Positions 11,298 through 20,730 of a stretch of DNA of 64,000 nucleotides are shown here, one piece after another; within the stretch, counting starts at the first letter, position 1; every line of letters begins with the position of its first letter. The notes below the pieces were generated by a model. It ran no database searches. It was not told the origin of the DNA and was given only the letters and a program-made list of their open reading frames with translations. Origin of the DNA: Verpa conica (taxonomy: Eukaryota > Ascomycota > Pezizomycetes > Pezizales > Morchellaceae). Made by a program: the position numbers and the translations under genes. The stretch covers positions 124,001 to 188,000 of the forward strand of contig JAUFSD010000004.1 of the NCBI GenBank assembly GCA_033030425.1. The letters run 5' to 3'.

Positions 11298-11505
11298 TGA
11301 AGTTCAGTGTAAAGTGAAGATGATGATTTATTAAAAACGAAGTGGGAAATCTGTCCCATATTTATACAATAATATCTGTTACACAAAAATAATATGAGTC
11401 ATTCTCGCCGGAATGCTCTTCCTTGTTCCACAAACTTCTACAACAAACTAGATAATTCCATTATCTTGATACATGACTAATACATGACAAATGTACAATT
11501 TAACA
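11298..11505 (-). repeat. LTR of the Ty1/copia element (208 bp)
   Basis: On the minus strand it starts TGTTAAATTG and ends ACTTCA next to the primer-binding site, giving TG...CA ends. An A/T-rich stretch with TATAAATA lies near 11356-11364. The inner edge is well supported by the primer-binding site. The outer edge rests on the TG start and cannot be confirmed without the second LTR. Confidence 0.75.
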
Positions 11506-12086
11506 ATGATTACCGAGTTGAGAACTCTCTAGTAATGGGGCATATACCAAGTACCTGGAATGCGTAGAGCCCCAGATGAAATATAGTAAAGTGTTCAGAA
11601 AGCCTAATTGGTTAGGGTGTATTGTTACAGAACCTTGAGCGGAGGCTTGTCTTGCCGTATTAGGATATCCATTATTTGTATCCCCTAACAAACAATTCAT
11701 TCCTGTAGAGACAGGAGTAGAAGCGGGAGTGTCCATATAAACTGTTCACTGGTATCAAGCATTGATCACACTGAGAATAGAGATACCCATCCAATATACT
11801 CCAATCTACTAGCCTCCCTGACAGGAAGCCCCCCACGCCCCACTCCTGCATAACCTCATCGCTTAGTCCCCATCTCCACCATTAGTCTATAACTGTGGCT
11901 GGTTACGGAGATCCCTCTGACCCCGCATCTCATACCAGACTTGGCATGGGTTGCCTGAATCCTCTGGTCCCGTAGCCTCACGACCCATAATACCCCTAGA
12001 CCTGAGTCTAACTACTCAGCGGTAGTCTTCATCTTCACTTGGTCTATAAGAGTTAAACCATCTGGTCTCTAGTCCCACCACCAATT
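11506..12086. other. Intergenic, probable promoter region of the BTB-lectin gene
   Basis: No gene is supported here. A 78-codon minus-strand frame (11500-11736) begins near the copia edge but resembles nothing recognised. The last 200 bases directly precede the start of the BTB-lectin gene. Confidence 0.5.
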
Positions 12087-13867
12087 ATGAGTGGATTCAT
12101 CTCGTCTCTTTTTGCCAGGTAGGTGGGGGTTAATATTATAACATCTATTAACGGCAGCTACTTAGCCTAACATATTTTATCAACACTAGGTTTACAACCT
12201 CCGATATATACCAGCTCACAGCAGAGCAAGGGAAATACCAATTCCACGTCCATAAAGATATTCTCATCGCACAGTCTGAACCATTCCGAACAGCTACAAC
12301 TGGCCGCTGGCTAGAGTCGAAAGAGAAGAAGATAAATCTCGACGACTGGGATGGACAAACTGTCGGCCGACTGGTTGACTTCCTCTACACTAGAAACTAC
12401 GAATACCCAGAGCCGGATCCTGTCTCTTCCGGTAGTAACGGGGTAACTGGTTTCAGTCAGAAAGATCTTATAGGTCCAAGGGCTACACTGGAGTCCGGTG
12501 GGTCTGGTCTGACTCGTCCGTTGACTCCATTGGCCCAATGTTTAAATAGCTTTCTCCCCGAGGATCGGAACCGCCAGGCGGATGAGGAAAAACTGAAGCG
12601 GTTTGATCCACATGACGACTATAAAGAAGCTCTCCTCGCTCACGCAAAGATCTACTGCTTGGCGCAATACAAATGCATCGAAGCCCTGCGGACTCTTGCG
12701 TTAGAACGACTACTTATGGTCCTGTTAAAAATCAATCCGGTCCAATCTAGCTCTCCCGGGGCACTCAACTTCATCGATCTACTAACATATGTCTACTCTA
12801 ATACCGACTCCCTCGTGAGCTCCGAAGAGCCATTGCGGAAACTCGTCTCCCAATTTGCTGCACTGAACCTCGAGGCTTTACAGAGCAGAGATGAGATGTC
12901 AGAGGTGATGGCAGACGGGGGTGACTTTGTCAGTGAGTTGATGCCAAAGGTCTGTCGAAGACTCACCGCACCTCCTCCCCGCCTCGTATTCCCCAAGGCA
13001 GCACTTCCTCCTCCCCCACGCAGGACGGAGCGGAACCCCATCATTGGGGACTTCAACACCGGCGAAGTACACCACTGGAGAAACCCGTGGGAAAAAACCT
13101 CAAAAATAGCCCACTTCGGCACCGTATATCCTACACCACCGGGACTGGCTATAGGGATCAACACAATGGATATCGGGAACAACGGGAACATCCGCATCAC
13201 GGCCTACGCAAACCACGTAGGGACAGGCCGCTTCCGCATCAACATCGACAGTTGGTACGATACTCGAATCTACTCCGCCGGGTGTATGTGGCTACAAATA
13301 CAAAACAACGACCCGGACTTCCAGTGTGGTAGATTCTCAACCAACGAGGTCCGCAACCACCCAGCAACCCGAACATCTCGCGTGATTACTTACCCTAGAG
13401 CCTACGCTGCACCCCCGACGGTGGTGGTCTGGCTAGCTGAGCTCGATATGCAGCATAACAAAGTCTGGCGTATAACAACCTACGTCACCAACGTCACCGC
13501 AACAAACTTCGTTCTCCATATCGATACCTGGGACGACACAATCTTACATGCGGCTGCCGCAACGTGGGTTTCGTATCCGGCAGATACGCCAAGAGTCGCC
13601 AGTGGTAGATTCGATACCAAGGATGTGCGCCCACTTCATCCGGCCCAGCTTAATACAATCGGTCATGTGAATTTTGGTCATAACGTTTTTAATACTACCC
13701 CTCATGCGTTGTTGGCGTTCAACTCTCTTGATATCGATTGTCGTCGGAATATGCGCATTAGGTGTGATTACTCGGCGATGACCCCTAATGGTATGAACTG
13801 GCATATTAGCGGTTGGGCGAATACGATTGTGTATTCTGCTGGTGTCTCGTATATTGCTCTGGCTTAG
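12087..13867 (+). CDS. BTB domain protein with three H-type lectin repeats
   Basis: The model has two exons, 12087-12118 and 12190-13867, giving about 569 residues. The 71-bp intron starts GTAGGTG, has CCTAAC before the end, and stops at CACTAG. Splicing joins the ATG exon in frame to a long open exon. Residues about 12-110 look like a BTB/POZ domain (ligand-like phrases FHVHKDIL, SEPFR, VDFLYTRNYEYP), with a helical region up to about 290. From about residue 300 come three H-type lectin repeats, near 300-385, 395-490 and 495-569. They carry recurring phrases such as RINIDSWYDT, LHIDTWDDT and WHISGWANT followed by aromatic and small residues. BTB domains mediate protein contacts; H-type lectins bind galactose or GalNAc-type sugars. 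No signal peptide is present, so the lectin part would be cytosolic. The combination is unusual. Confidence 0.88.
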
Positions 13868-14833
13868 GCGTTGGTTTGTCACTTGCCTTACGTGTGACTA
13901 GGGAGACTGATATGATACTTTCATGTCAATGATAACAATGCTGGCTGGCTGAAATAGGTCTTTTGACGGCTTCTGTTAAGGTTGTCAAGGGCACATTTAA
14001 ATTCTTCTTTTTGAATCAGATATTTCCCCATATAAGTATACAAAGACTAAACGGTTGGAAAGAGTCTGCTTATCTACGGAGGATTTATTGTATATTTCCA
14101 ATGGTTTTTTTCCCCCCTATCTCTATTCCTGGATTTTATGGTGTTGGTGTTGGTCTTATTGTTAGGCACTCGGAAAGCTCTCAAGTGCTCGAAATCTAAT
14201 CTGTCGGTTTACCCTTATAAGCTTGGCTCTGCTTTCTGTCCATCCTACCACACATGACTACTCATACATTCATTTCAAAACTATCTGTTAAATTAAGTCT
14301 CGCACAGACAGAATTAGGTGGGACAGCATACAATAGTATTGTTATGCAACGGAGGAATAGTATCCAGGAGCGGATGTAACAACGGATGGATTGTATCCTG
14401 GTGTGGATTGTGACAGTATGGAAGGAGAGTTTCAGGGTATATAAGCAGATTGCTAGCACTCCACATAGTTCTTTATCAATTTACATTAGTTATTCTCACT
14501 CTAGTTCATCCTGTTCCCTCTACGCCTTTATAGCACCTAGTTTTATCACTATCTACCGGACAATCGTAGAATGTGCTAGCAGAGAATGCAAAACTCATAG
14601 CCGTCCCGAAAGCTGTGTATTGGGAGACTACATACCCCGCACAAAGTTCTCTCCTCCTAAGATTAATATCTATGGGATAGACCCCCGTTCCCCTAAGAAT
14701 ATTTTATTCAACTAGTACACAACCATAACTGCATCACATATCTACAGATAATAATACAGGTTGACTCTCTACGATAACCTAGCTAGACTTCATATCACCT
14801 TCCTAAAGAATTGAACTTTTCTCCTACCGGCCC
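13868..14833. other. Intergenic region with a solo LTR
   Basis: Apart from the LTR at 14286-14548 nothing is recognised. Several short plus-strand open frames here have no supporting features. Confidence 0.6.
14286..14548 (+). mobile_element. Solo LTR (263 bp) with target duplication CTATC
   Basis: The LTR starts TGTTAAATTAAG, ends TTTTATCA, and is flanked on both sides by CTATC (14281-14285 and 14549-14553). A TATA box lies in GGGTATATAAGC near 14437-14448, and a pyrimidine-rich tract follows. A diverged relative is at 56155-56407, sharing AGTCTCGCAC, the TATA box and the block TACATTAGTTATTCTCAC. The size and TATA position suit a Copia-type LTR, but it is a different family from the LTR at 11298. 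Confidence 0.82.
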
Positions 14834-17248
14834 TTACTGAGGCCCCAGTCCAGGTAACATTGTGAATTTACCGACAACATTCTTAAAGCCAACGCCCGCT
14901 TCGGCAAGGAACTCCTCATCAGTCATTACCGGAGTCGCCCCCTCTTGCCGTTCAGTCTTCGCTCTCAAGACCTTTCTTAATATATCCGCAAAGGCACCCT
15001 TGTACTTAGGCAGTATCCTTATCACCTGTCCAGTTGGCATATATACCAAGTTGTAGAGACCCTTGCCTTTACCTATATCCTGTTCTTCTATGATCGCAGC
15101 ATATAGTGCGACCTGGAGATAATGTTCCGCTCGTGGAGTGGTGGTCCATTTCAGTTCCCAGAGAGCTCTCTCTCTAACCCCGCAGATATCGAGTCGCCCC
15201 ATGACGTTATATGATTTATTTGTAGTTCCATCAACACCTAAGAGTTCGAACCCATGCTCAAGCTCTTTTTCTATATGAAAACCCCGTATGCCTTTCAGTT
15301 GACTGCCGAGAATACTACATACATGTTTGGTATGTTCAGGTGTGAACCAGGTGTAGCTGTCCAAGGGTATCGCAAGGACCTTGTAGATATATCCCGACAT
15401 CATGGCCGAAGAAACATTTGCAAGATAGAGGATGTCCCCCTCGGTTAATTGCTCTGTTTCGACCTTCTTCTTGATTTCTTCCAGCTTATAAATGTACTTT
15501 TCGTTGTTTCGGCGAAGCAGTTCAATAACCGGATTTGGTTTGCGTAGTTTGGGATCAAACTGATGAAGGACTTTCCAGAATGCATTACACGTCTTTTTAG
15601 TATTCCATTCATAGATTGCCGGTATCGCTGTTCCGGTAATGTCTGACACAAGCTCCCACAGACCATCCCTCACTTCAATTTCTGACTCCGGACCAGGCCG
15701 GTAGCGCTTTGGAGAAATTTCCTTTCCATCCAATAATTCTATGCACTCCGACAAAACGCGTTCGGGGAGATGACTAAGGAGTTCAGTCACTGAATAAGGG
15801 CGTTTTTTTTCCCATTCTTTCACAGCTTCAGCCTCCCCATGTTTTAGCTCACGATGCTTCCTGAAGTCAAGATTACAGGTACTTCCTAACATCTCTAGTT
15901 CAAGGAATGGCAAGAAAGACTCCCTGTAATGATGCAACAGTACTAGGTGTTTCTTTGCCCTCGTAACCGCAACATACATTGGGGTTTCGGCGGTGTCTAG
16001 GGAAACTGGGTTTTTGTTGTAAAACTTGTTGTATGTTTCATCAAAGTTATATACAAATGCGGCATCCCGCTCGATTCCTTTCGCCTGGTGGTAGGTAGAG
16101 ATGAGCATTTTCCCCCTATGAACCCTGTCTGTCACCCTTATCTCATCGTCACTTGAAGCAACGAGGGTAGGAATCCCTAGGTGAGCGATTTCATTTGCAA
16201 ACTGTGTAACAGGAGCCCATCTACCCTTTGTTGAGGCCGCAAGAACGAGGATCTCGTCGGGCTTGAGGCCACTCTTGAGTATATCAAGAACATCGAATAA
16301 AGGATCGGTATAAGTGTCACCAACTAGATAGTGCGGCCGGGGGTTGCCCTCCTCCTGCCCGGATATAAGCTCATATCCAGGCTCTGGCTTGAGTACTTGT
16401 TTATTAATAAATTTCACCATTTCTGGCGTCATCCTGTACGATGTCGTGTGCGAAAGCCGATGCCACCCACTGCCCGGGGGCGTCAGTTGTCCAAATAACG
16501 CCTCATCATCCCCCAGAGTGAGAAAGCGGCTATCTGCATCATTATACCCGTAGAGCTCTTGTTTTGGATCGCCCATCAAGACAAGCCTTAGGTATGGAAT
16601 CTTTCCTTCGGCTTTTCTAATAGCACAAACATCGTGAATAAATTTGCATATGAACAGGTAGAGTAATGGTGTCATGTCTTGTTGCTCGTCTAGTACCAGA
16701 ACATCACACTCCGGTAGGTCTTTGATAGCGGTGAGGTCCTCTTGTACTACACGCTTCAACCCCGTGTCGTTGAAGCAATCAGGCGCATAGAAACGTGTAC
16801 CGAGACTGTGGTAGTTGAATGCCAAGACGTTATCCATACCAAATTCTTTTGCTTTGTTGTTTGTTTCCTCCATAAGACGGTGATTGTAAACCATGACAAT
16901 GAACTTTTCCTGAGGCATCGCAGTCGCTAATTGAAGAGTCGTGGTTGTCTTTCCAGCACCGGCAACAGCCGTGATTATGATGTTGTCATTGGTGGTGAGC
17001 ATCAGGTCAACGGCTTTACTCTGTTGAGATGACAACACAGGGAGCTTTTTCTTCTTTCCGGGAGTCGGGCTGGTAGCAGAAGGGGCTGGGATGTCGTCAT
17101 TGGTGAGTATCAAGTCAATAGCTTTACCCTGTTGAGATGGCAGCACAGGGGCCTTTTTCTTCTTTCTGGGAGTAGTAGAACGGGTTGGGTCTTTTGGAGG
17201 GAAGAGACGCCGAGATTTTGGAATTGGAGCGGGGGCCGAGCGAGGCAC
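14834..17248 (-). CDS. UvrD/Rep-like superfamily 1 helicase fused to a RecB-type PD-(D/E)XK nuclease
   Basis: The single open frame gives 804 residues. Helicase motifs appear in order: Q-motif (SSQQSKA, about 75), motif I (AGAGKTTTT, about 96-104), motif II (VLDEQQD, about 187), motif III (MGDPKQELYGY), motif IV (TSYRM), motif V (STYHQAKGIE) and motif VI (YVAVTRAKK, about 428). The C-terminal part (about 660-740) has GRLDICG, then LWELKW, then HYLQVALYAA, matching the D...ExK...QxxxY pattern of RecB-family nucleases. This predicts a DNA translocase that also cuts DNA, in repair or processing of ends, presumably in the nucleus. The N-terminus is Pro- and Lys-rich, and the Q-motif segment is duplicated in tandem. 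A CTTACAG just upstream of the ATG could be a splice acceptor, so an extra 5' exon is possible. Confidence 0.9.
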   Translation of the reverse strand: MPRSAPAPIPKSRRLFPPKDPTRSTTPRKKKKAPVLPSQQGKAIDLILTNDDIPAPSATSPTPGKKKKLPVLSSQQSKAVDLMLTTNDNIIITAVAGAGKTTTTLQLATAMPQEKFIVMVYNHRLMEETNNKAKEFGMDNVLAFNYHSLGTRFYAPDCFNDTGLKRVVQEDLTAIKDLPECDVLVLDEQQDMTPLLYLFICKFIHDVCAIRKAEGKIPYLRLVLMGDPKQELYGYNDADSRFLTLGDDEALFGQLTPPGSGWHRLSHTTSYRMTPEMVKFINKQVLKPEPGYELISGQEEGNPRPHYLVGDTYTDPLFDVLDILKSGLKPDEILVLAASTKGRWAPVTQFANEIAHLGIPTLVASSDDEIRVTDRVHRGKMLISTYHQAKGIERDAAFVYNFDETYNKFYNKNPVSLDTAETPMYVAVTRAKKHLVLLHHYRESFLPFLELEMLGSTCNLDFRKHRELKHGEAEAVKEWEKKRPYSVTELLSHLPERVLSECIELLDGKEISPKRYRPGPESEIEVRDGLWELVSDITGTAIPAIYEWNTKKTCNAFWKVLHQFDPKLRKPNPVIELLRRNNEKYIYKLEEIKKKVETEQLTEGDILYLANVSSAMMSGYIYKVLAIPLDSYTWFTPEHTKHVCSILGSQLKGIRGFHIEKELEHGFELLGVDGTTNKSYNVMGRLDICGVRERALWELKWTTTPRAEHYLQVALYAAIIEEQDIGKGKGLYNLVYMPTGQVIRILPKYKGAFADILRKVLRAKTERQEGATPVMTDEEFLAEAGVGFKNVVGKFTMLPGLGPQ
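16980..17175 (-). repeat. Tandem duplication inside the helicase gene
   Basis: Two copies of an approximately 80-bp stretch, at about 16983-17064 and 17094-17172, are close matches in the same direction. Each encodes KKKK-(A/L)PVL-(P/S)SQQ-(G/S)KA followed by a DL-type helix, so the helicase has two Q-motif-like segments. Only the copy next to the Walker A motif is correctly placed to serve the helicase core. Confidence 0.85.
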
Positions 17249-17756
17249 CGGGCGGGGTACCTGTAAGGAGGTTTTAGCATTCAGTACATCTTATAAAAAC
17301 ATATCCGGGTCAAATTTACAGGAGCAGTGGTGGGTGATGTAAGATGTCGAACTGGCCTCATTGTCATCCTGCGGGATAACAATTGACCACGGTTTGATGC
17401 TGCAGGAGCACTGGCAGTACACTTCGACTCCACCCTAGGCCTCCATGTCCGGAAAAACAAATCCAGTCGGGCCATCCTAGATATCGGTAAAGTGACCTGA
17501 ATTGAACTGGAGATTTGATGAGACCGCCTGAAGGCTGTAAAGGCAACCGTGGTGATACCTTCTGTGGGGTTGAGCGGGGATGACGGGCTGGCTTGGCGAC
17601 GAACTAAGCATCCATAATCACATATAACCCTAACCCTGCGGATGATCCATGACATCATGCATCTACCCTACAGCTCAACTTCTGTACCCCACAATACCCC
17701 ACCAACCCCACCAATACCAGATATACTAGATCAGTACAAACGCCAATACCACCATA
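17249..17756. other. Divergent intergenic region between the helicase and racemase genes
   Basis: The 508-bp gap is shared by two divergent genes and should contain both promoters. A telomere-like double repeat AACCCTAACCCT lies near 17626-17637, about 120 bases before the racemase start. A 125-codon minus-strand frame here (17281-17658) has no recognisable features. Confidence 0.5.
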
Positions 17757-18473
17757 ATGGCGATTAAAATCCTCATTATTAACCCCAATTCCACAGCATC
17801 TATGACAGATGCTCTCAAACCCCTCCTAGCCCCCATTACCCCACCCGATGTAACATACACATACTTTACAGCCCCCTCACCCTCACCTCCATCCATTGAC
17901 GACTCCACCACCGCCCAGCTCTCTGCCGAAGTCTCACTGCCCTGCCTGCTCCCACTAATCCCCAGCTACGATGGGTTCGTCGTTGCATGCTATAGCGAAC
18001 ACCCGCTCGTCCCACTCTTAAAAGCAGAGACCAAGAAGCCCGTCATCGGCATCTTTGAAGCCTCCATAAGTGCATCCCTCCACTACCTCCGCGGAGAGGA
18101 GAGGTACGGGATTGTAACGACCGGGAAGATATGGGAGGAGCTCCTGACTGTCGGTGCTGAGCGGTTTATAGGTGCCAAGGATGGGGGGAGTAGGTTTGCG
18201 GGGGTGGAGAGTACGGGGTTGACTGCGGTTGAGCTGCATGAGGTTGGGAAGGAGGAGGTTGATAGGAGGCTTAAGGAGGCAGCGGTTAATCTTCTGAGGA
18301 AGGGGGGTGTAAGTGTTGTGTGTTTGGGGTGTGCGGGGATGGCGGGGATGGCGGATGTGGTTAGGGAGGCGGCGAAGGGAGAGGGTGAGCATGTGATTGT
18401 TATAGATGGTGTTGTGGCTGCGGCGGGGGAGGTGGTGGGGGCGGTGAGGTGTGGGTTTACGGTAGAGGAGTAA
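17757..18473 (+). CDS. DCG1: Asp/Glu/hydantoin racemase family protein, DCG1-like
   Basis: The single exon gives 238 residues, the usual size for the family. Features of the Asp/Glu/hydantoin racemase superfamily are visible: the N-terminal strand ending in NPNST (residues 9-13), the first catalytic-type cysteine in VACYSEHP (Cys 78), and the second Cys region CLGCAGMA (Cys 189 or 192). The segments VIGIFEAS and RYGIVTTG are typical of the hydantoin racemase/DCG1 branch. In bacteria relatives racemise 5-substituted hydantoins; yeast DCG1 is linked to the allantoin (nitrogen catabolite) regulon, but its reaction is not settled. A cytosolic enzyme is expected. The 5' half of the coding strand is C-rich and the 3' half strongly G-rich, an abrupt change. 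The symbol denotes the family, not proven orthology. Confidence 0.9.
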   Translation: MAIKILIINPNSTASMTDALKPLLAPITPPDVTYTYFTAPSPSPPSIDDSTTAQLSAEVSLPCLLPLIPSYDGFVVACYSEHPLVPLLKAETKKPVIGIFEASISASLHYLRGEERYGIVTTGKIWEELLTVGAERFIGAKDGGSRFAGVESTGLTAVELHEVGKEEVDRRLKEAAVNLLRKGGVSVVCLGCAGMAGMADVVREAAKGEGEHVIVIDGVVAAAGEVVGAVRCGFTVEE

Positions 18474-18988
18474 TTAAGTTAGCTATATAGATTATTTATA
18501 CCCGTTCATAGGGGCAGTACAGAACATCCTTCACATGAAATGCTCTGAATAAGGTGGGCCAAAGGGACTAGAGGTCTCCTAATTAACCTTTCCGTGATGG
18601 GTATGTGACGCCCTCCTTGGTAAAGATCCTGGCGATGGCGGGCATCCCGAGTTATTGGCCTTTCATGTTCTCGGTAAAACCTATCAGTGGTGATTGGCAA
18701 CAGCACCCCTCTTCAACAATTATTTTATACAGCAACCCCGGAGGCCGCACACTTGGTATGTAAGGCTATCTAAGTACAGACCTGAACACCCCTCCAGGAT
18801 CCTAGGAGAACACGTAACACCCGGATTTACTAATTGCTTAAAGAAGAGTGAAATAATGGCTCTCGATAGAACTGATTAATTACGAATTGATCAAAATTAA
18901 TGTATACCAAATAACACTTATCAACATCTAACTCCCCTCTAAATAGACCTTTGACCCATGGTTTTCCTTGAATACTCCAAAACTACTC
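18474..18988. other. Intergenic, nothing recognised
   Basis: Convergent gap between the racemase and hydrophobin genes. Short open frames only; no repeat or RNA gene seen. Confidence 0.5.
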
Positions 18989-19444
18989 TCATAGATCTAT
19001 TGGGGCGCAACCTACGCTTATGAGACCCTGTAGTTCAAGATATTAGTAAAGTTATCGATGTGACTCATTATGAGACAACTTACGCCGAATCTATTATCTT
19101 CACAGCAAACAGGCTGCTGAGTGCATTGCGCACCTGTACCTAAACCTACAATGCTCAGAGGTGTGCCTATAACACCGAAGGAGGTGGTCAGCTTTTACTT
19201 AATATGGGGGGGTAAAGGCATGCTTACAGCCCATGCCAACCGGAGTATTTAAGTCTCCGACTTCTACACCGAGTAGTCCGAGAGTTGAAGATGCAGCTTG
19301 ATTACCAGCTGTGGTAACGGTAGTGCAGCATTGAGCATTCCCAACATTGCATTGGCTTATGGGTATTGGCGCTGTTCCTGTTTGAGGACGTGCGATAGTA
19401 CTAGCGACGAAAAATCCTGTGGAAAGAATTGTAGAAAGACGCAT
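18989..19444 (-). CDS. Class I hydrophobin, three exons
   Basis: Exons are 19444-19228, 19166-19084 and 19027-18989, giving 112 residues. Introns start GTAAGC and GTAAGT and end TATAG and TACAG. The single-exon reading runs into the first intron and would lose half of the cysteines; splicing restores all eight. The spacing is C-X6-CC-X32-C-X13-C-X5-CC-X12-C, which is class I. The first 18-20 residues form a signal peptide (MRLSTILSTGFFVASTIA). Hydrophobins are secreted and assemble into amphipathic layers on hyphae, spores and fruit bodies. The segments GLLGVEVGDLN and QPVCCEDN, and the ending VGCAPIDL, resemble basidiomycete class I proteins more than typical ascomycete ones. That comparison is from memory and needs a phylogeny. 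Confidence 0.9.
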
Positions 19445-19754
19445 ATTGGCGGTTGGAAGTTGTACTGGACCAGTCTTGTGTGTTTAGGATATCAAGTACA
19501 CTTCTGGCGCTGAGTGTGGGGTTAAGAGTCACTTTATACTACTTAGAAGAAGCTATTACTAAGGCTTTTGGTAAGGAGTGGAATAAGGGGTACAAAGGCT
19601 TAGGGGGTGTACTCTACCGTTCGACCCGCTACAATAGGGTTTAGCACGCACTGGAACAGCTAGAGCCACGGAAATTAAAGACACTAGTACAAGAAAGGTA
19701 TTAATACAGATGGCCTATTGCACTTTTGTTTTTTGTCTTGGATCACGCACATTA

Positions 19755-19906
19755 TAGTCTCTGGTAACAAAGATCGAGAAACGTGAGATTCGAATTTAGG
19801 GTTTCTATTGGCTTTTCAGTATTGTGGCAAGGATTCTAGCAATTGTACTGGCTGTAGGGCCCCTGCTCACTAACCCTGGTTTCTCGATCTTTCTTGCCGG
19901 AGACTG
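19755..19906. repeat. Foldback (MITE-like) element with 28-bp arms
   Basis: The left arm 19755-19782 contains GTAACAAAGATCGAGAAAC; the right arm 19879-19906 contains GTTTCTCGATCTTTCTTGCC and is its near reverse complement. About 100 bases separate them. The arm end resembles sequence at 20446 (CGATCTTTTTTGCCGG), suggesting one family. Confidence 0.65.
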
Positions 19907-20445
19907 TAAGTAGTTCCACAGTAATTGGGCTGAGGGTCGCATGAGACATGGCGCCAAGGTCAAGGCCTGGGTACGGGACAGGAGACGGATAGACCTCCTT
20001 TTATAGACGCGGAGGAGTCGTGAAGTGTGCGGAACTGTAGCTCTAACTTAGTTAGATAAAATAGCCTCCAAAGAGAATTGGTCTTCTATTAGGAATAAAA
20101 CTCGTATTTCCGGATACTTCATGCCTTTTCTAGGTACTTGGGGGAGCCATGGGTTAGTACGGAGATCCGGGCCAGCGCAAAACAGAAGCCACTACGTCTA
20201 ATGCCGGTAATACAATCTTATTTATGCCAATCAGTTGTAGATCTTACTTGCTCGGGGTCGTGTTATCCAAGACAACTCTTGACATGTTATTGTCTTGTCT
20301 TTGTTATTGTCTCATTACCTCTGAGGGTCCATGCTCTGAATGCACGAACCTTCAATACAAGGGTCTGCTACCAGGGTATTGTTGCCAACACCGCCAAAAA
20401 CCTAAAGAGCGAATAAAAATACTAAACCTCATGTCTGACGTTTTT

Positions 20446-20730
20446 CGATCTTTTTTGCCGGTCGCTGTACATACCAACAGTACCGTATTATCTCACTTCG
20501 TTCGGACGGTTGCCAAGTAGCTTGGCTTGCAAACTTAACCCCCTGAGGAAGTGATTAAACCAGAGCACAGAGCAGGAAAGCGAAAATTGAGCCTTTTTGA
20601 GAGAGGGATCAAAGCACAGAAGCAAGAATTGTGTGCATTTCACCTAGAAATAGTATACCATCCCCAAGCCACGCCCTTGGCAACCATCCGAACGAAGTGA
20701 GATAATACGGTACTCTGACGGTGTCCGATC
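20446..20730. repeat. Foldback (MITE-like) element with arms of about 55-80 bp
   Basis: The left arm (20446-20529) contains ACCGTATTATCTCACTTCG and GGTTGCCAAG. The right arm (20665-20730) contains CGAAGTGAGATAATACGGT and CTTGGCAACC, its reverse complement. The outer ends start from a CGATC motif. The interior has no coding capacity. Confidence 0.75.

Larger units (their letters stand above)
1..11505 (-). mobile_element. Ty1/copia LTR retrotransposon, split by a Ty3 insertion and cut by the window edge
   Basis: The element runs right to left: LTR (11298-11505), primer-binding site, then one gag-pol reading frame from 11217. That frame is interrupted at 9321 by the Ty3 element and resumes at 1881, running off the window at base 1. 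If the Ty3 element and one copy of its TGAGT duplication are ignored, the frame passes through without a shift or stop. The element was therefore intact when the Ty3 copy landed. Domain order is Gag, protease, integrase, reverse transcriptase, which is the Copia order. The second LTR is outside the window, so the five-base duplication next to the visible LTR (ATGAT, 11506-11510) cannot be confirmed. Confidence 0.92.

Noticed and set aside
1..11505. Repeat-induced point mutation as the cause of element decay
   Set aside because: LTR copies are nearly identical and the copia frame lacks stops; RIP would leave many C-to-T changes.
13087..13332. Alternative plus-strand frame inside the BTB-lectin gene
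   Set aside because: It is out of frame with the lectin repeats and carries no motif of its own.
17281..17658. 125-codon minus-strand frame upstream of the helicase
   Set aside because: It ends in a stop before the helicase start, has no recognised domain and shows no good splice link.
18018..18392. 124-codon minus-strand frame
   Set aside because: It lies antisense within the racemase, whose catalytic motifs define the plus strand.
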